From Myxocyprinus asiaticus (taxonomy: Eukaryota; Chordata; Actinopteri; Cypriniformes; Catostomidae): DNA of 64,000 nucleotides. A model generated the notes under the pieces. It was not told the DNA's origin. It saw only the letters and a program-made list of their open reading frames with translations, and did no database searches. Positions 46,867 to 60,080 of the stretch are shown here, piece by piece (position 1 is the first letter of the stretch; each line of letters opens with the position of its first letter). Both the position numbers and the translations under genes were made by a program. The stretch is from NCBI RefSeq assembly GCF_019703515.2, contig NC_059349.1:27276744-27340743 (forward strand). Reading direction: 5' to 3'.

Positions 46867-48454
46867 TACAGGTGCATCTCAATGAATTAGAATGTCGTGG
46901 AAAAGTTCATTTATTTCAGTAATTCAACTCAAATTGTGAAACTCATGTATTAAATAAATTCAATGCACACAGACTGAAGTAGTTTAAGTCTTTGGTTCTT
47001 TTAATTGTGATGATTTCGGCTCACATTTAACAAAAACCCACCAATTCACTCTCTCAAAAAATTAGAATACATCATAAGACCAATAAAAAAAACATTTTTA
47101 GTGAATTGTTGGCCTTCTGGAAAGTATGTTCATTTACTGTATATGTACTCAATACTTGGTAGGGGCTCCTTTTGCTTTAATTACTGCCTCAATTCGGCGT
47201 GGCATGGAGGTGATCAGTTTGTGGCACTGCTGAGGTGGTATGGAAGCCCAGGTTTCTTTGACAGTGGCCTTCAGCTCATCTGCATTTTTTGGTCTCTTGT
47301 TTCTCATTTTCTTCTTGACAGTACCCCATAGATTCTCTATGGGGTTCAGGTCTGGTGAGTTTGCTGGCCAGTCAAGCACACCAACACCATGGTCATTTAA
47401 CCAACTTTTGGTGCTTTTGGCAGTGTGGGCAGGTGCCAAATCCTGCTGGAAAATGAAATCAGCATCTTTAAAAAGCTGGTCAGCAGAAGGAAGCATGAAG
47501 TGCTCCAAAATTTCTTGGTAAACGGGTGCAGTGACTTTGGTTTTCAAAAAACACAATGGACCAACACCAGCAGATGACATTGCACCCCAAATCATCACAG
47601 ACTGTGGAAACTTAACACTGGACTTCAAGCAACTTGGGCTATGAGCTTCTCCACCCTTCCTCCAGACTCTAGGACCTTGGTTTCCAAATGAAATACAAAA
47701 CTTGCTCTCATCTGAAAAGAGGACTTTGGACCACTGGGCAACAGTCCAGTTCTTCTTCTCCTTAGCCCAGGTAAGACGCCTCTGACGTTGTCTGTGGTTC
47801 AGGAGTGGCTTAACAAGAGGAATACGACAACTGTAGCCAAATTCCTTGACACGTCTGTGTGTGGTGGCTCTTGATGCCTTGACCCCAGCCTCAGTCCATT
47901 CCTTGTGAAGTTCACCCAAATTCTTGAATCGATTTTGCTTGACAATCCTCATAAGGCTGCGGTTCTCTTGGTTGGTTGTGCATCTTTTTCTTCCACACTT
48001 TTTCCTTCCACTCAACTTTCTGTTAACATGCTTGGATACAGCACTCTGTGAACAGCCAGCTTCTTTGGCAATGAATGTTTGTGGCTTACCCTCCTTGTGA
48101 AGGGTGTCAGTGATTGTCTTCTGGACAACTGTCAGATCAGCAGACTTCCCCATGATTGTGTAGCCTAGTGAACCAAACTGAGAGACCATTTTGAAGGCTC
48201 AGGAAACCTTTGCAGGTGTTTTGAGTTGATTAGCTGATTGGCATGTCACCATATTCTAATTTTTTGAGATAGTGAATTGGTGGGTTTTTGTTAAATGTGA
48301 GCCAAAATCATCACAATTAAAAGAACCAAAGACTTAAACTACTTCAGTCTGTGTGCACTGAATTTATTTAATACACGAGTTTCACAATTTGAGTTGAATT
48401 ACTGAAATAAATGAACTTTTCCACGACATTCTAATTTATTGAGATGCACCTGTA
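46867..48454 (-). mobile_element. Tc1 transposon with long inverted repeats and open transposase frame
   Basis: TA at 46867-46868 and 48453-48454. Inverted repeats 46869-47069 and 48252-48452 (201 bp each) start 'caggtgcatctcaat' and differ at about five positions by eye. The transposase gene lies between them on the minus strand without interruption. Inserted exactly at the junction with the hAT target duplication. The family is widespread in fish. It looks like the youngest fully coding element here. Confidence 0.95.
47149..48189 (-). CDS. Tc1-family transposase, apparently intact (DD34E)
   Basis: Cut-and-paste DNA transposase of the IS630/Tc1/mariner superfamily, nuclear, binding the flanking inverted repeats and inserting at TA. 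The frame is 346 codons from MVSQFGSLGYTIMGKSADLT to KAKGAPTKY; a second Met (residue 13, MGKSADL, at 48153) is an alternative start giving 334 residues. Residues about 20-120 hold two helix-turn-helix units (FIAKEAGCSQSAVSKHVNRK) separated by a basic hook-like stretch GRKKCGRKR. Catalytic residues are all present: Asp160 in FSDESKF, Asp250 in FQQDLAPAHTA, Glu285 in [11 protein letters not shown], with exactly 34 residues between the last two. No stop or shift. Length is normal for Tc1. Transcription and activity cannot be judged from sequence. Confidence 0.92.
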   Translation of the reverse strand: MVSQFGSLGYTIMGKSADLTVVQKTITDTLHKEGKPQTFIAKEAGCSQSAVSKHVNRKLSGRKKCGRKRCTTNQENRSLMRIVKQNRFKNLGELHKEWTEAGVKASRATTHRRVKEFGYSCRIPLVKPLLNHRQRQRRLTWAKEKKNWTVAQWSKVLFSDESKFCISFGNQGPRVWRKGGEAHSPSCLKSSVKFPQSVMIWGAMSSAGVGPLCFLKTKVTAPVYQEILEHFMLPSADQLFKDADFIFQQDLAPAHTAKSTKSWLNDHGVGVLDWPANSPDLNPIENLWGTVKKKMRNKRPKNADELKATVKETWASIPPQQCHKLITSMPRRIEAVIKAKGAPTKY

Positions 48455-48580
48455 TATTCTCTGAAAATGAGTCTAAATGTCGATTTTGTTTCTCAAGTAA
48501 ATTTTTGTCTTGTTTTATTTGAGAAACTTACTGGAAATAATACAAAAATACTGATGAAAACATTTTTTGCAGTGTAATTG

Positions 48581-50079
48581 TAATCTTGCAAAGTATTAAG
48601 GAGTGATAATATGCAATTTGGGGTGCAACCAAAGAATTTGAATTGAGTGGAGATAATTCCGTGGTAGCAAGGCTCTTTCTGTGGGTTGCCGTACCTGATG
48701 CATATATTAAACCCTCTGTGTGTCAAAACAATCCCATTATCCTTCTGTAATCTGATAGTATCATCATCCCTCAAGTCGAAATGGAGGAAAAGAGCCATAA
48801 AGTCACCTTGATTAAGGAGAACAGACGACCATTGCAGCTCTCTCTCTTTCACTCACTTTCTCTCAATTTTCCTTTGCTCCACGCTTACACAGCTCTCTTC
48901 AAAAGTGCTCTTTGGCTTTGTTCACACTGCACACAAATCTGCTTTAATTTTCAAATCTGATCTTTAGGAATGTCATTTTGTAAGTGATGAAATCTGATCC
49001 GTATGATCAGACAATGTAGTCAATGAGAGCATGAGAGAACATGGCCGACAAAGTCATTTTACACATGCATATACTGTGTCCAAAACCGCTGACTTGTTCA
49101 GTCATTCACTACATAGTGAATGTCACATAAGACGCTATGTGAGTAAAAGAGTGAGCAAAAATTTGCATATTCAAACTCAACTGCTTGTGTATTGCGCATT
49201 TGTGTATGAAGAAAAAACTACAGACTGTTCAAACAGATTTTATGAATGTGGGTTCGTAAACATCGGCTTTCATTGTTTTTTGGGGGGTTTGTTTTGCTGT
49301 TCGGACTACAAAAAAGTAAACTGATTTGAGTCAGATACATTTTTTTTACATTTTATTTTAATTTTTTATTTCGCTGCCTGTCTTAACAAACCCATAGTCA
49401 ATTTTGTTTTTAGATTCTCCATAACATCCTCTGTCCTTTAGTCCATAAACAGTGACTCACAGAAAGACAGACACGTTCAGTTAACATTTAAGCTACCAGA
49501 CTGAAGTAAACAAAGTTGTTAAGTGGAGATGGTTACTGGCCTGTTTCATCAGTCTGAATGCAGGGCCATCCCTCCTTTCCTCCATCATAGAGAAATACGA
49601 GACTCTACCTCCAGCCAACCACCTTTAGTCCCATCTGAGGAGGGCATTTTTTATTACTTCTTTAAGTGAGAGAAACTCATTTAACATCTCCAGTTTCCCA
49701 GTATCAGTTATAGACACTTTCCCTCACACAGTAAATAATGTTGTCCCTTGTAAACTTGTCACGACCAGTTAATTGAATGAAAGTGGATTTAAAGCTCCCA
49801 TAGAGAGGAGAGAGGAAACTATTCAAATTCTGTAATTCAGTTTGGAAGTTTGGAAGTCGAATTGCAGAAGATTAACTGAATCAATAAATTCAAATAGTTT
49901 AAACCTGAGAAGGATGCTAAAAAACATGGCGTTTGACTATTAACTTTTAAGATGTACCTCCCCTCACCTTGTTGTGTTTGTGCCATGTGATTCTGTATGT
50001 GGTGTGGCACACTGCTTTCTCATATGTGTGTGTATCATTCTGGAAATCTGTATTTTCTGTCTCATCTCTTGTTTGTCAG
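48581..50079. other. Intronic sequence before local exon 10, no gene seen
   Basis: No recognised repeat ends or exon. Short T-rich tracts near 49340-49375. Confidence 0.4.
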
Positions 50080-50254
50080 TGGCTTTAGTCCTGAGGTGGT
50101 GTTCTACACAACTGGAAGTCTGCCCCACCTGCCCCACGCTCCTCGGCTGGTGCGTGCTGGCATCACATGGATCACGCTGGAGTGGAGCCGGCCGGATGGC
50201 TGCACTGCTGAGGAAACAGTCACATATACGCTGGAGATCCAGGAGGAGAACATT
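50080..50254 (+). CDS. fndc3b: fndc3b local exon 10 (end of FN3-2, start of FN3-3)
   Basis: Encodes SGFSPEVVFYTTGSLPHLPH, then APRLVRAGITWITLEWSRPD and TYTLEIQEENI. The acceptor is gtttgtcag and the donor aacatt/gtatgc. The donor choice is set by phase (0) and by equal length with the human protein across the junction. The donor's exonic bases are a weak match to consensus. Confidence 0.93.
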
Positions 50255-50468
50255 GTATGCCATTGCAAAACCATGTCATTAGATATAACATGACAACATG
50301 CTCAAGTGCTAATCCAATAAGGGCTGTCTTCACTACAGACTAGTCACATTTGAATAAAAAGTACAGATACAGTAGTTGATCTGTTGAAGCAAATATTTAA
50401 AATACTTTATGGAGTTTAAATGGTGACCAAATGTTGCTGAGTTGCACTGTTTTTGGCTATGTCTGCAG

Positions 50469-50555
50469 GGAACAGAGTTTTACCCAAAGTACACTGGAGA
50501 AAACTTGACATGTACTGTAGAGGGCCTGAAGAGAAGCACACAGTATAAATTCAGG
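50469..50555 (+). CDS. fndc3b: fndc3b local exon 11 (FN3-3, second part)
   Basis: 87-bp symmetric exon (0/0) encoding GTEFYPKYTGENLTCTVEGL and KRSTQYKFR, with the FN3-3 Tyr-corner. The acceptor is tgtctgcag and the donor ttcagg/gtgagt. It follows the shortest intron in the window (214 bp). Confidence 0.95.
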
Positions 50556-50624
50556 GTGAGTGAATGCAGTTTTGCTCCTTTGGCCTTCACAAATTAAATC
50601 ACACAAAACAACTTGTAATGCTTG

Positions 50625-50978
50625 TTAAAGGATAGTTCACCCAAAAATTTAAATTCTCTCATCATTTACTCACCCTCATGCCATCGCAGGTGAGTATGAC
50701 TTTCCATCTTCTGCATAACACAAACGAAGATTTTTGGAAGAATATCTCTGCTCTGAAGGTCAATATAATGCAAGTGAATGGTGACCAAAATGTTGAAGCT
50801 CCACAAAGCACATAAAGTCAGCATAAAAGTAATCCATAAGACTTAGTGGTTTAAGCCATGTCTTCTGAAGTGATCCAGTTGGATTTGAGTGAGAACAGAC
50901 CAAAATGTAACTAATGTTTCACTATAAAGCTTGACATCAGCAGTCTCTTTTTCATTTTTGGGTGAACTATTCCTTTAA
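50625..50978. repeat. Foldback 'TAGTTCACCC' repeat, copy 7
   Basis: Left tip 'ttaaaggatagttcaccca' and right tip 'tgggtgaactattccttta', with 'catcatttactcaccctcat' inside the left arm. It starts 70 bp after local exon 11. Confidence 0.88.
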
Positions 50979-51629
50979 TATCTTAATTTCACTGAAATGT
51001 TTATTGGTTGTGTTTTGTTTTTGTTTTTCATTGAAAACAATAAGGCACCTTCCATCTGGAATGTTCATAAATAGGCACACATCTTCTATGTGTCAGAGTG
51101 TTATCCTGATGGTTAGCATTGAGCCATGGTGCTCATATGGGTGATGCAAATTAAGCTCCAGCTTGCGTAATTTCCTGTCCTTTCTCTACGTCCTATCAAT
51201 AAGTGTAAAAAAACAAATACCAGACAAACATGTCTATCATTGCTCAAAGGTTTTTGTAAACATTGTTAAAAAAAAAAAAAAGTCTTTCTGATGGCAGGAT
51301 TTGAAATCTAAGATCATAAACCATTAATTTGTCACAATATATGCTAAATGGTTGTTGTTGGCTTGTTGAAAAATACCAAAGAACTGCATTGGTCTGTTTT
51401 GCATAATGCTTTCTGTGAATTACTGGTCAAATATTCATTGTCAAGTCATCATGACCTCATGTTTTGGTCATGCACAGTGTACTAATGATTAGCCAGTAGA
51501 GCACTCTGCTTGACATATGCTCTACACAGGTACAAAAGGTTTTGTTTACCTGTGTGGGTAAGAATAACATAGCAGCATAATCTATGTGTACTTCAAGCAT
51601 GTTTGTGTGTTTGTCTAACATAGACATTT

Positions 51630-51898
51630 GACAGAGGGTTCATCACAAAAAATAAAAAATAAAAACAATATTTACGCACCTTCATGTTGTTCTAAACCTG
51701 TATTACTTTCTTTTTGAAGAATGTTGACATTGCTCTTTTTTTCCATACAATGAATGTAAATGGTGACTGAGGCTGTCAGTCCCTAACATTCTGCTTAACA
51801 TTGTTTGTGTTTCATGAAAGAAAGTCATACAGTTTTGGAACAATATGAGGGTGAGTAATTGATGACAATTTTATTTTATTTTTTTACTATCCCTTTAA
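51630..51898. repeat. Foldback 'TAGTTCACCC' repeat, copy 8
   Basis: 'cgcaccttcatgttgttcta' on the left mirrors 'tttggaacaatatgagggtg' on the right. The right tip ends 'actatcccttta'; the left tip is eroded ('tcatcacaaaaaataaa'). Confidence 0.75.
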
Positions 51899-52610
51899 GC
51901 CTTGAATCATACATTGTTAATTAACTGCTTTAACCTCTTGTTGTAACAATGACTCATACCATAGTTGTTTTTTTGTTTTTTTTAAATTTCTGTTATTTTA
52001 GGTATTTTCTTCTCTCACGTTCATGTAGAGGACTCACCTTTTATGAACGGACTACAGCCCACATCAAGTGCTGCTTTAATGCAGTGAGTGGGTCTGGCTT
52101 AAGTGCTTTCATAATTAACAGTAATTCCTATGAATAGTGAGCACGCCTCTCAGGGATTTTTTGTACTTTATAGGTGGAGGCATCCATTAAGGCTACAAGT
52201 GAAAATAATAGGAGTGTGTAAAAGTGTTATGTTATTATCTCTGGATTTGGGACCAATTGTTTGTGTACAAAAGGCCTTTATCAGGCTGTATGTAAAGGCC
52301 TGCTTCTATTTCTGTATAATCCTTCACTTTTTATGTGTTGATAGGATTCTAAATCATGATGTCATTTTTAAAGCTGCCTTTTCCCTTTAGTCCCTTTAAG
52401 GCAAATCCGATCACTATTCAGCCATCTTTGTAACACCCCCAACCAGCTGTTGTCTATGTAGGCAATATGCATTGGCAATTTAAATAGGAAAAGAAAGGGG
52501 AAAGACAGAAATAAAATACAAATATCAGGATTACATTTCAATAACAAATGTTAAATCACCAGTACAATCTGATAATTGTATCATGAATTTTGCTTCTTTA
52601 GCTTAATACA

Positions 52611-52612
<2 letters not shown>

Positions 52613-52656
<44 letters not shown>
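52613..52656. repeat. CA microsatellite
   Basis: About 22 CA units, in the intron between local exons 11 and 12. Confidence 0.95.
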
Positions 52657-52657
<1 letters not shown>

Positions 52658-52860
52658 CTATTTTTCATGCTGGTCCAGCTAATGCACATGCATGTTCTAT
52701 GCCACTTCCTTTACTACAGTTGCCATATTGAGCATTGTGATTTCTCCCATTAATTTTTCTAAAAGTGGTCTGTCTCCTCCTTTTTCAGGTATTTTCATGC
52801 ATGTCTCTTTTTGTTCTCAGCCCATCCTTTGTTTAATCTGTTATACGTTGTGTCCTGTAG

Positions 52861-52999
52861 CTTATAGCCTCTAACTTGGAGGGCAGGAGCAGTGCCAGTG
52901 AAGTGCTGGTTTGTAAAACTAGTCCAGACAAACCCGGACCCCCCTCCAGACCCTGCATCAAGGGCCCTGTTAGACCCTACAGCTTCAGTGTCAAATGGG
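52861..52999 (+). CDS. fndc3b: fndc3b local exon 12 (end of FN3-3, start of FN3-4)
   Basis: Encodes LIASNLEGRSSASEVLVCKT, SPDKPGPPSRPCIKGPVRPY and SFSVKW. The PDKPGPP turn is the interdomain linker and SVKW the B strand of FN3-4. The acceptor is gtcctgtag and the donor tggg/gtatga (phase 1). Confidence 0.95.
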
Positions 53000-55100
53000 G
53001 TATGAGTCTTTATGTGTGCAAGTAGCAGAACTGTTCAGTTGAAATTGTTGCATTTGGTGAATTGGTTTCTGGCTGTGAGGGAAATTACAAAATCTAATTT
53101 ATTCTGCTTTGAGGCAGACACAGTGTGATTTGCATGTAAACTAAATCTTCAGGATGAGGAATGTCAGCAAATATCAAGTTTTTATGTTTACAAATAGATA
53201 TGCATTTAATATATTTGTGTTTACAAATAAATTGCAGAATATTAAATTGCCCTTTAGTACTGCTGTTGTTCTTGCTCATTCCAGTCTATCTAAAGCATGC
53301 ATCACAATAGACATAACCTCGATGTTTTCCTTTGTGATGCACTTTCCATTTCAGTTGCTTGTCTGAAAAGGCGAGTAGGACAGAGTCTGCAGTTGTTTTG
53401 TGTTGTTATAGCCCTGCAGTGTGATGAAGCCAATATTTCCCCCTACAGTAATGAGCCAATGGATCTCTGACAGTTGCCATAAACTTAGAGGGTAGATGCC
53501 TAAAATATAGTGTAGATACAGAGAGATTTTGAAGTATGCACAGTCGATGGAAGAAGACACACCTGTGTAATACACTACAAAAAAAATCATTTTAATCAGT
53601 GTTTTGTTTTGTTTTCTGAGAAAAATATCTACATATCCTGAAAAAAAGATCCATTTAATTGAGAGGCAAAATTGCATAAAATAGAGAATCAGGGTTGGGG
53701 AGTAATGGTAACATGTAACAGGATTATTTCAAATACTATATATTAGTAAATGTATTCCACTACAGTTGGTAATCAGAATACAGTTACATTCAAAAAGTAT
53801 TTTGATTACTAAAGAGATTACTTTGCCTTTTATTGTAATTTGTTTCATTTAATATTTAGTCTATTCAGTTGGAAAACATTTATCCATACATATTATGCGA
53901 TCCAAAGAGTGTTTGAACTGCAGTGAAACACTTTCTTTTGATTTGTTTCATTCATACTAGAGCTTTCACACTGCTGTTGTGAGTGAAAAGGTGGATATAA
54001 CATCATTGAGGAACTTGAGAGCTTAATAGAGTAGCTACAATGTGTTTTTAGAGCTTTACAAAAAATGGTTAGAAACGCTTTAAGAGATTAACATAAAACC
54101 AATAAATACACGATTAAATGCCTTGTCAAAGTTTTTTACAAGAAATGCTAACCAATATAGCCTATAACATCTTATAGAAAGCTTTGAATAATATATTTTC
54201 TGCCTTATTCTATTAACAGAATACACATACGATCAGAAAAGGATGTTGTTGTACACTCTGTGGGATTTTAAAGTTTGGAGCAGCAAAAATTGTTAACCTT
54301 GTGTAAACTGTTTTGTGAACATTTAGCTTTATGCTAAGCTTAAATGCTATTTCTTGCCTTTACATGCATCTGTTACCAGAGACGATTATATTTTATAATG
54401 AATTCAATGAAGAAAATTCACATTAAAGCATAACTTTTTTTCTCTAGTAAGACGTTTGATATTAAGGCAATTATGTACTTCAAGAATGTTGTTCTTAATG
54501 AGAATTTAAATATCGTTTTCCTGTCAAAATATCTAAAAATCCTTAAAAACAAGATACATTTAGTTGAGAAGCAAAACTGCATAAGAATTTTCTTACCTTA
54601 TTTACTTGTTTATAGTCAAAACAACTAAAAAAAAATAAAAAATGCAAAAGTAATCCAAAGTATTTAGATTACATTACTGACCTTGAGTAATCTAACAGAA
54701 TGTTACAAATTACATTTTACAGCATGTAACATGTAATCATATTTTCGATTTATGCCTAAAACGAGACAAAAACATTTGCTGATTAGGTAACAAAAATAAA
54801 CTTAATTCAGTTATCTTGTTTTAAGGATGTTTAGACAAAAATACTGAATAAGAAAATGAGCTGTCTGAATTCTTTATACTCTATTCATACAGGTTTATCT
54901 GTTATGTATCCTCTTATAGCTTTAAATAATAGCTTGCATTTTAAATGCCAGTCACTATTTCAAGTAAAATCTGAAGGGTTTTGTTGCTGTTGTAGGATTT
55001 TTTTAAGGGAATTTTGTGTAATTTATGGTAAACACATTTCACATGTTTTTTTTTTTTTTCTTTTCTTTTCTTTTATTCTGTCTGTATCTTCATACTACAG
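53000..55100. other. Intron between local exons 12 and 13, repeat-derived
   Basis: 53570-53690 and 54490-54600 carry the 'aaaaacaagatacatttag' type repeat. Between them (about 53694-54745) the ends 'agggttggggagtaatggta' and 'ttacagcatgtaacatgtaa' look like a hAT-type non-autonomous insertion, but the boundaries are uncertain. No exon or other gene. Confidence 0.45.
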
Positions 55101-55172
55101 ATCCTCCACAAGACAATGGAGGTTCAGAAATCTTAAAATACCTCTTGGAGATTTCAGAAGGAAATTCTGATG
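55101..55172 (+). CDS. fndc3b: fndc3b local exon 13 (FN3-4, B-C region)
   Basis: 72-bp symmetric exon (phase 1/1) encoding [20 protein letters not shown] and GNSD. The acceptor is catactacag and the donor gatg/gtatgt. Structurally equivalent to local exon 8 in FN3-2. Confidence 0.95.
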
Positions 55173-55778
55173 GTATGTATTTATGTATGCAAGAGTACAC
55201 CGGCATGTCATTTTGTGCTTCAGTTAATGTGTTTGTCGCCATCTGTCTTTATGTTTGGGCATGCACGAGTATTGCTTTGCCCTTGGTTAACTGCATTTCA
55301 TTTTTAAGCATTTATAAATCCATCTTGTCATTTAGAAACTGTAAAAAATTATTAGGACAGTGCAGAACTCACAGTTTCCTCAGAAGGTTACATAAACCCT
55401 TTCATAAAAGTACATAGACAATATCAGATTATCCTTTCTTGCATTTCTTTGTCCTCACAATGAATCAAATTTGCATGACATGTCTTCTTTCTTTTCTTAC
55501 TTTCTCTTTGCACCTGTATTTTAACTTCCATTCCAAAGGTGCATTTTTCTTTTACAGATATTTAAAGGATTAAATATTTAAAGGATTATCATGTGTGCAA
55601 AAATACACGGTGCTTAAAATGTTCATTTATACTGTATGCATGTTAATATTGAAATATGAAATATTGAAATATTTAATTGATTTGAAAATGTATGAAAAAA
55701 ATTATGTGGGAACCCTGTATTTTGTAATGGAAAGTGTTTGTCCTGCATACTCCATCACATGTCCTGTGTATTTGGCAG

Positions 55779-55897
55779 CTAACCAGTGGGACATTGCATA
55801 CAGTGGCCCTGCCACAGAGTGTGAGTGTGAGAACTTGAAACCTGGCACTTTGTACAGTCTGCGCACCTGTAGCATCAGCACAGGCGGCCACAGCCAG
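55779..55897 (+). CDS. fndc3b: fndc3b local exon 14 (FN3-4, second half)
   Basis: Encodes [40 protein letters not shown]. Carries the Tyr-corner of FN3-4. The acceptor is atttggcag and the donor agccag/gtaaca. Phase 1 in, phase 0 out. Confidence 0.95.
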
Positions 55898-57423
55898 GTA
55901 ACACACATCTCTTACAGGTGACCCTTCATTAGGGCTTGACAGAAAGCAAAAATGTATAATTGTAAGAATGAGATAATTAATTGATACACATCAGGGTTGG
56001 GCGATATAGCTAAAACAATTATACTGATATTTTGACGATATTCCAAATGTATCTTTATCTGTTGTATTTGCTCCTGAAATGGCTTAAAAGAGTGATTTTT
56101 GTTCCATTAGAGGAAGTAACATTCCTTAAACATTTATAGTTACCAAGTAGATTCAAAATGTTTAATGCAAGAAGTAAAATACCACAAAGGTCTACAGTAC
56201 ACTGAAAAAAATAAATAATTGGAATGGGGTTTAATAAAAAAAACAAAAACAACTAGGAAACAATTTCCATGCAGAACTTGCTTGTATATTTAACAGACCA
56301 TATTTTCAAGTAAAGGCTACACACAATTCTTGGTGCCTTTAATTAGACATTCTCAAGTTAACTTTTCCTCACTCTTTGTTTGTACATATTACTTAAGCAA
56401 TTATGTAGCACTGAATTTAATCATGCTTTTTTTTTTTTTTTTTTTAAGTATTTAGTCATGTACCACTTGACAAATGTATGCCTTCGACAGGGAAGCTTAA
56501 TGCATGCTATGTAGTCTATAAGACAACAGCACCTTGCTTTAATGGCAATTGAAATGAGATCCAGACCTGTGCACACAGACATCATGACGATAACAATCAA
56601 CAGATTTTTAATAAAAAATCATGAACTGGTAATTTTGAGTAGAAAGTAAACTTCAAACTTACCAAAGTTACCAAACGTAATAACAAAATCAGCAATAAAA
56701 ACATTTAAACCATGCATTCTCATTAATTATTCAAACCCGATGGATGGGAACACCAGCTCCGAAAAGTAAAATTAAGCAAAATGTACTTACTTCATTTACT
56801 TATACTTTTCATTTACGAATAAATATGACATGGTTTTCTACTTTAGGATTGTTACAGGATGATGCATTTTAAAGATAAACATTCATAAATAATATTTACT
56901 TATAAGCTAGAGATTAATTTGTTCATGTTTGTATTGAGTACAAATGTAGTATTTACTCAATATTTAATATAGCAGAAAAGTGCTAAATCTTTTCTGCTAT
57001 ATTTACTTCTTTTTTTTTCCTGTTTAAAATAAGGCATGTTTTCCACACTGTTTTTCACAGGGAGGTATTGTGAAACTAAGCTAATCACAGCAGAAACACA
57101 GTCTTTAGGAAATTGAATAGTCAAATAAATGTGCATTAAAATCCTCACCATATACACAATGTTGCTTAATTTTATCACTAGAAAAATAGTTGTGAATATA
57201 TTGTGAATGTTCAATGTGTTGTCCAGTCTTGATATGCATACAAACAGACAGATGTGAACAGATCATTATAGATACAGATATAGACATACAGTGGAGTGCA
57301 TAAGTTTGGATCCCTCTTTTATCTCATAACTTTACTCACCCCTTTCAGAATTTATACAAATATGAGAGATAAAAGATCATATTATTTTTTATTTAGTACT
57401 GCCCTTTAGATGCTACATAACTG
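55898..57423. other. Intronic sequence, no gene seen
   Basis: A fragment beginning 'cagggttgggcgatatagct' (55991) resembles one end of a common fish hAT-type repeat; its partner end was not found. T run at 56427-56446. No supported exon. Confidence 0.4.
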
Positions 57424-57791
57424 GGCCCGTATTCACAAAGATTTTTATCTTACCACTAGGAGTTCTCCAAAAAGTTCCTAGTTAGGAGTTTTTGCTTAAA
57501 ACCTATTCACAAAACTGCTAAGAGCAAGTTTTACTAGGGAAATCTTAAAATAAGAGTAAGGCGGAGTTGACCTCATTGCTATGGATGACGTCACGTTTTA
57601 ATAGCATGCTCTTTTAAATTGCGCACAGTGATTGGTAGACAGTGAAGACAAAGGTAGATGGATGGATGGATGGATGGATGGAGTGATTCCCCATGAATGC
57701 CCCCTTTTTCTCTGCAGCGAACACATCCACAGGAAAAAACACACTATGAATTGTCATACGATTTGCGGTCTGGTCTGGAGAGGGCATATTA
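57424..57791. mobile_element. PIF/Harbinger-like fragment, left part
   Basis: Starts 'gggcccgtattcacaaagat', a terminus I associate with fish Harbinger-type elements, followed by 'tcttaccactaggagttc'-type subterminal sequence. A GGAT run of six units lies at 57656-57682. After the Tc1 insertion, 59414-59580 may be its continuation (a scrap reading DVARERRIAKTFISGVI). No right terminus found. Confidence 0.5.
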
Positions 57792-59413
<1,622 letters not shown>

Positions 59414-59640
59414 TATAGTTTGATAAATGATTCTGCTGATGCATGACAGAAATTCCCAATTCATCTGCGCTACACAGTTTTATTTTGATGTGGCCAGGGA
59501 GCGCAGAATTGCCAAAACCTTTATCTCCGGTGTAATTGGGTTGTTTCGGTTTGTGGGAGAGGTAACTGCATCTTTAAGTTTACAATAATAAAACACCCTC
59601 ATGATTCAGGTGATCTCAACATTATAATATTTATAATATT

Positions 59641-60080
59641 ATTTATTTATTTATTTTTATTTATTTTTTTTCACCCAATTTGGAATGCCCAATTCCCAGT
59701 GCGCTTTTAAGTCCTCGTGGTCGTGTAGTGATTCGCCTCAATCCGGGTGGCGGAAGATGAATCCCAGTTGCCTCCACGTCTGAGACCGTCAACCCGCGCA
59801 TCTTATCACGTGGCTTGTTGAGCGCGTTGCCACGGAGACATAGCGCGTGTGGAGGCTTCACACCATCCACTGCGGCATCCATGCTCAACTCACCACGCGC
59901 CCTACCGAGAACAAACCACATTACAGCAACCACGAGGAGGTTACCCCATGTGACTCTAACCTCCCTAGCAACCGGGCCAATATGGTTGCTTAGGAGACCT
60001 GGCTAGAGTCACTCAGCATGCCCTGGCGAACTCCAGGGGTGGTAGCCAGCGTCTTTTACCACTGAGCTACCCAGGCCCCT
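59641..60080 (-). mobile_element. Long tRNA-derived SINE, copy 2
   Basis: Reverse orientation. The A-box head lies at the right ('actgagctacccaggcccc'), GC-rich body, and 'cccaatttggaatgcccaat' tail at the left next to a T-rich run. Flanks with 'tataatattat' on both sides look like a target duplication. Same family as 46241-46668. Confidence 0.85.

Larger units (their letters stand above)
45208..48580. repeat. Outer repeat split by the hAT/SINE/Tc1 cluster
   Basis: The left piece (45208-45356) reads 'gtggaaaaaaatgttgtatt', 'ttttccagtaaaatt', 'aaaacaagatacatttactt'. The right piece (48455-48580) on the opposite strand reads 'ctgcaaaaaatgttttcatc', 'atttccagtaag', 'aaaacaagacaaaaattta'. Together they look like the arms of one foldback repeat type that also occurs near 53570-53690 and 54500-54600. 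Confidence 0.55.

Noticed and set aside
47240..47521. 93-codon + strand frame
   Set aside because: Antisense shadow of the intact transposase.
55025..55417. 130-codon + strand frame
   Set aside because: Combines intron, local exon 13 and intron; only 55101-55172 is coding.
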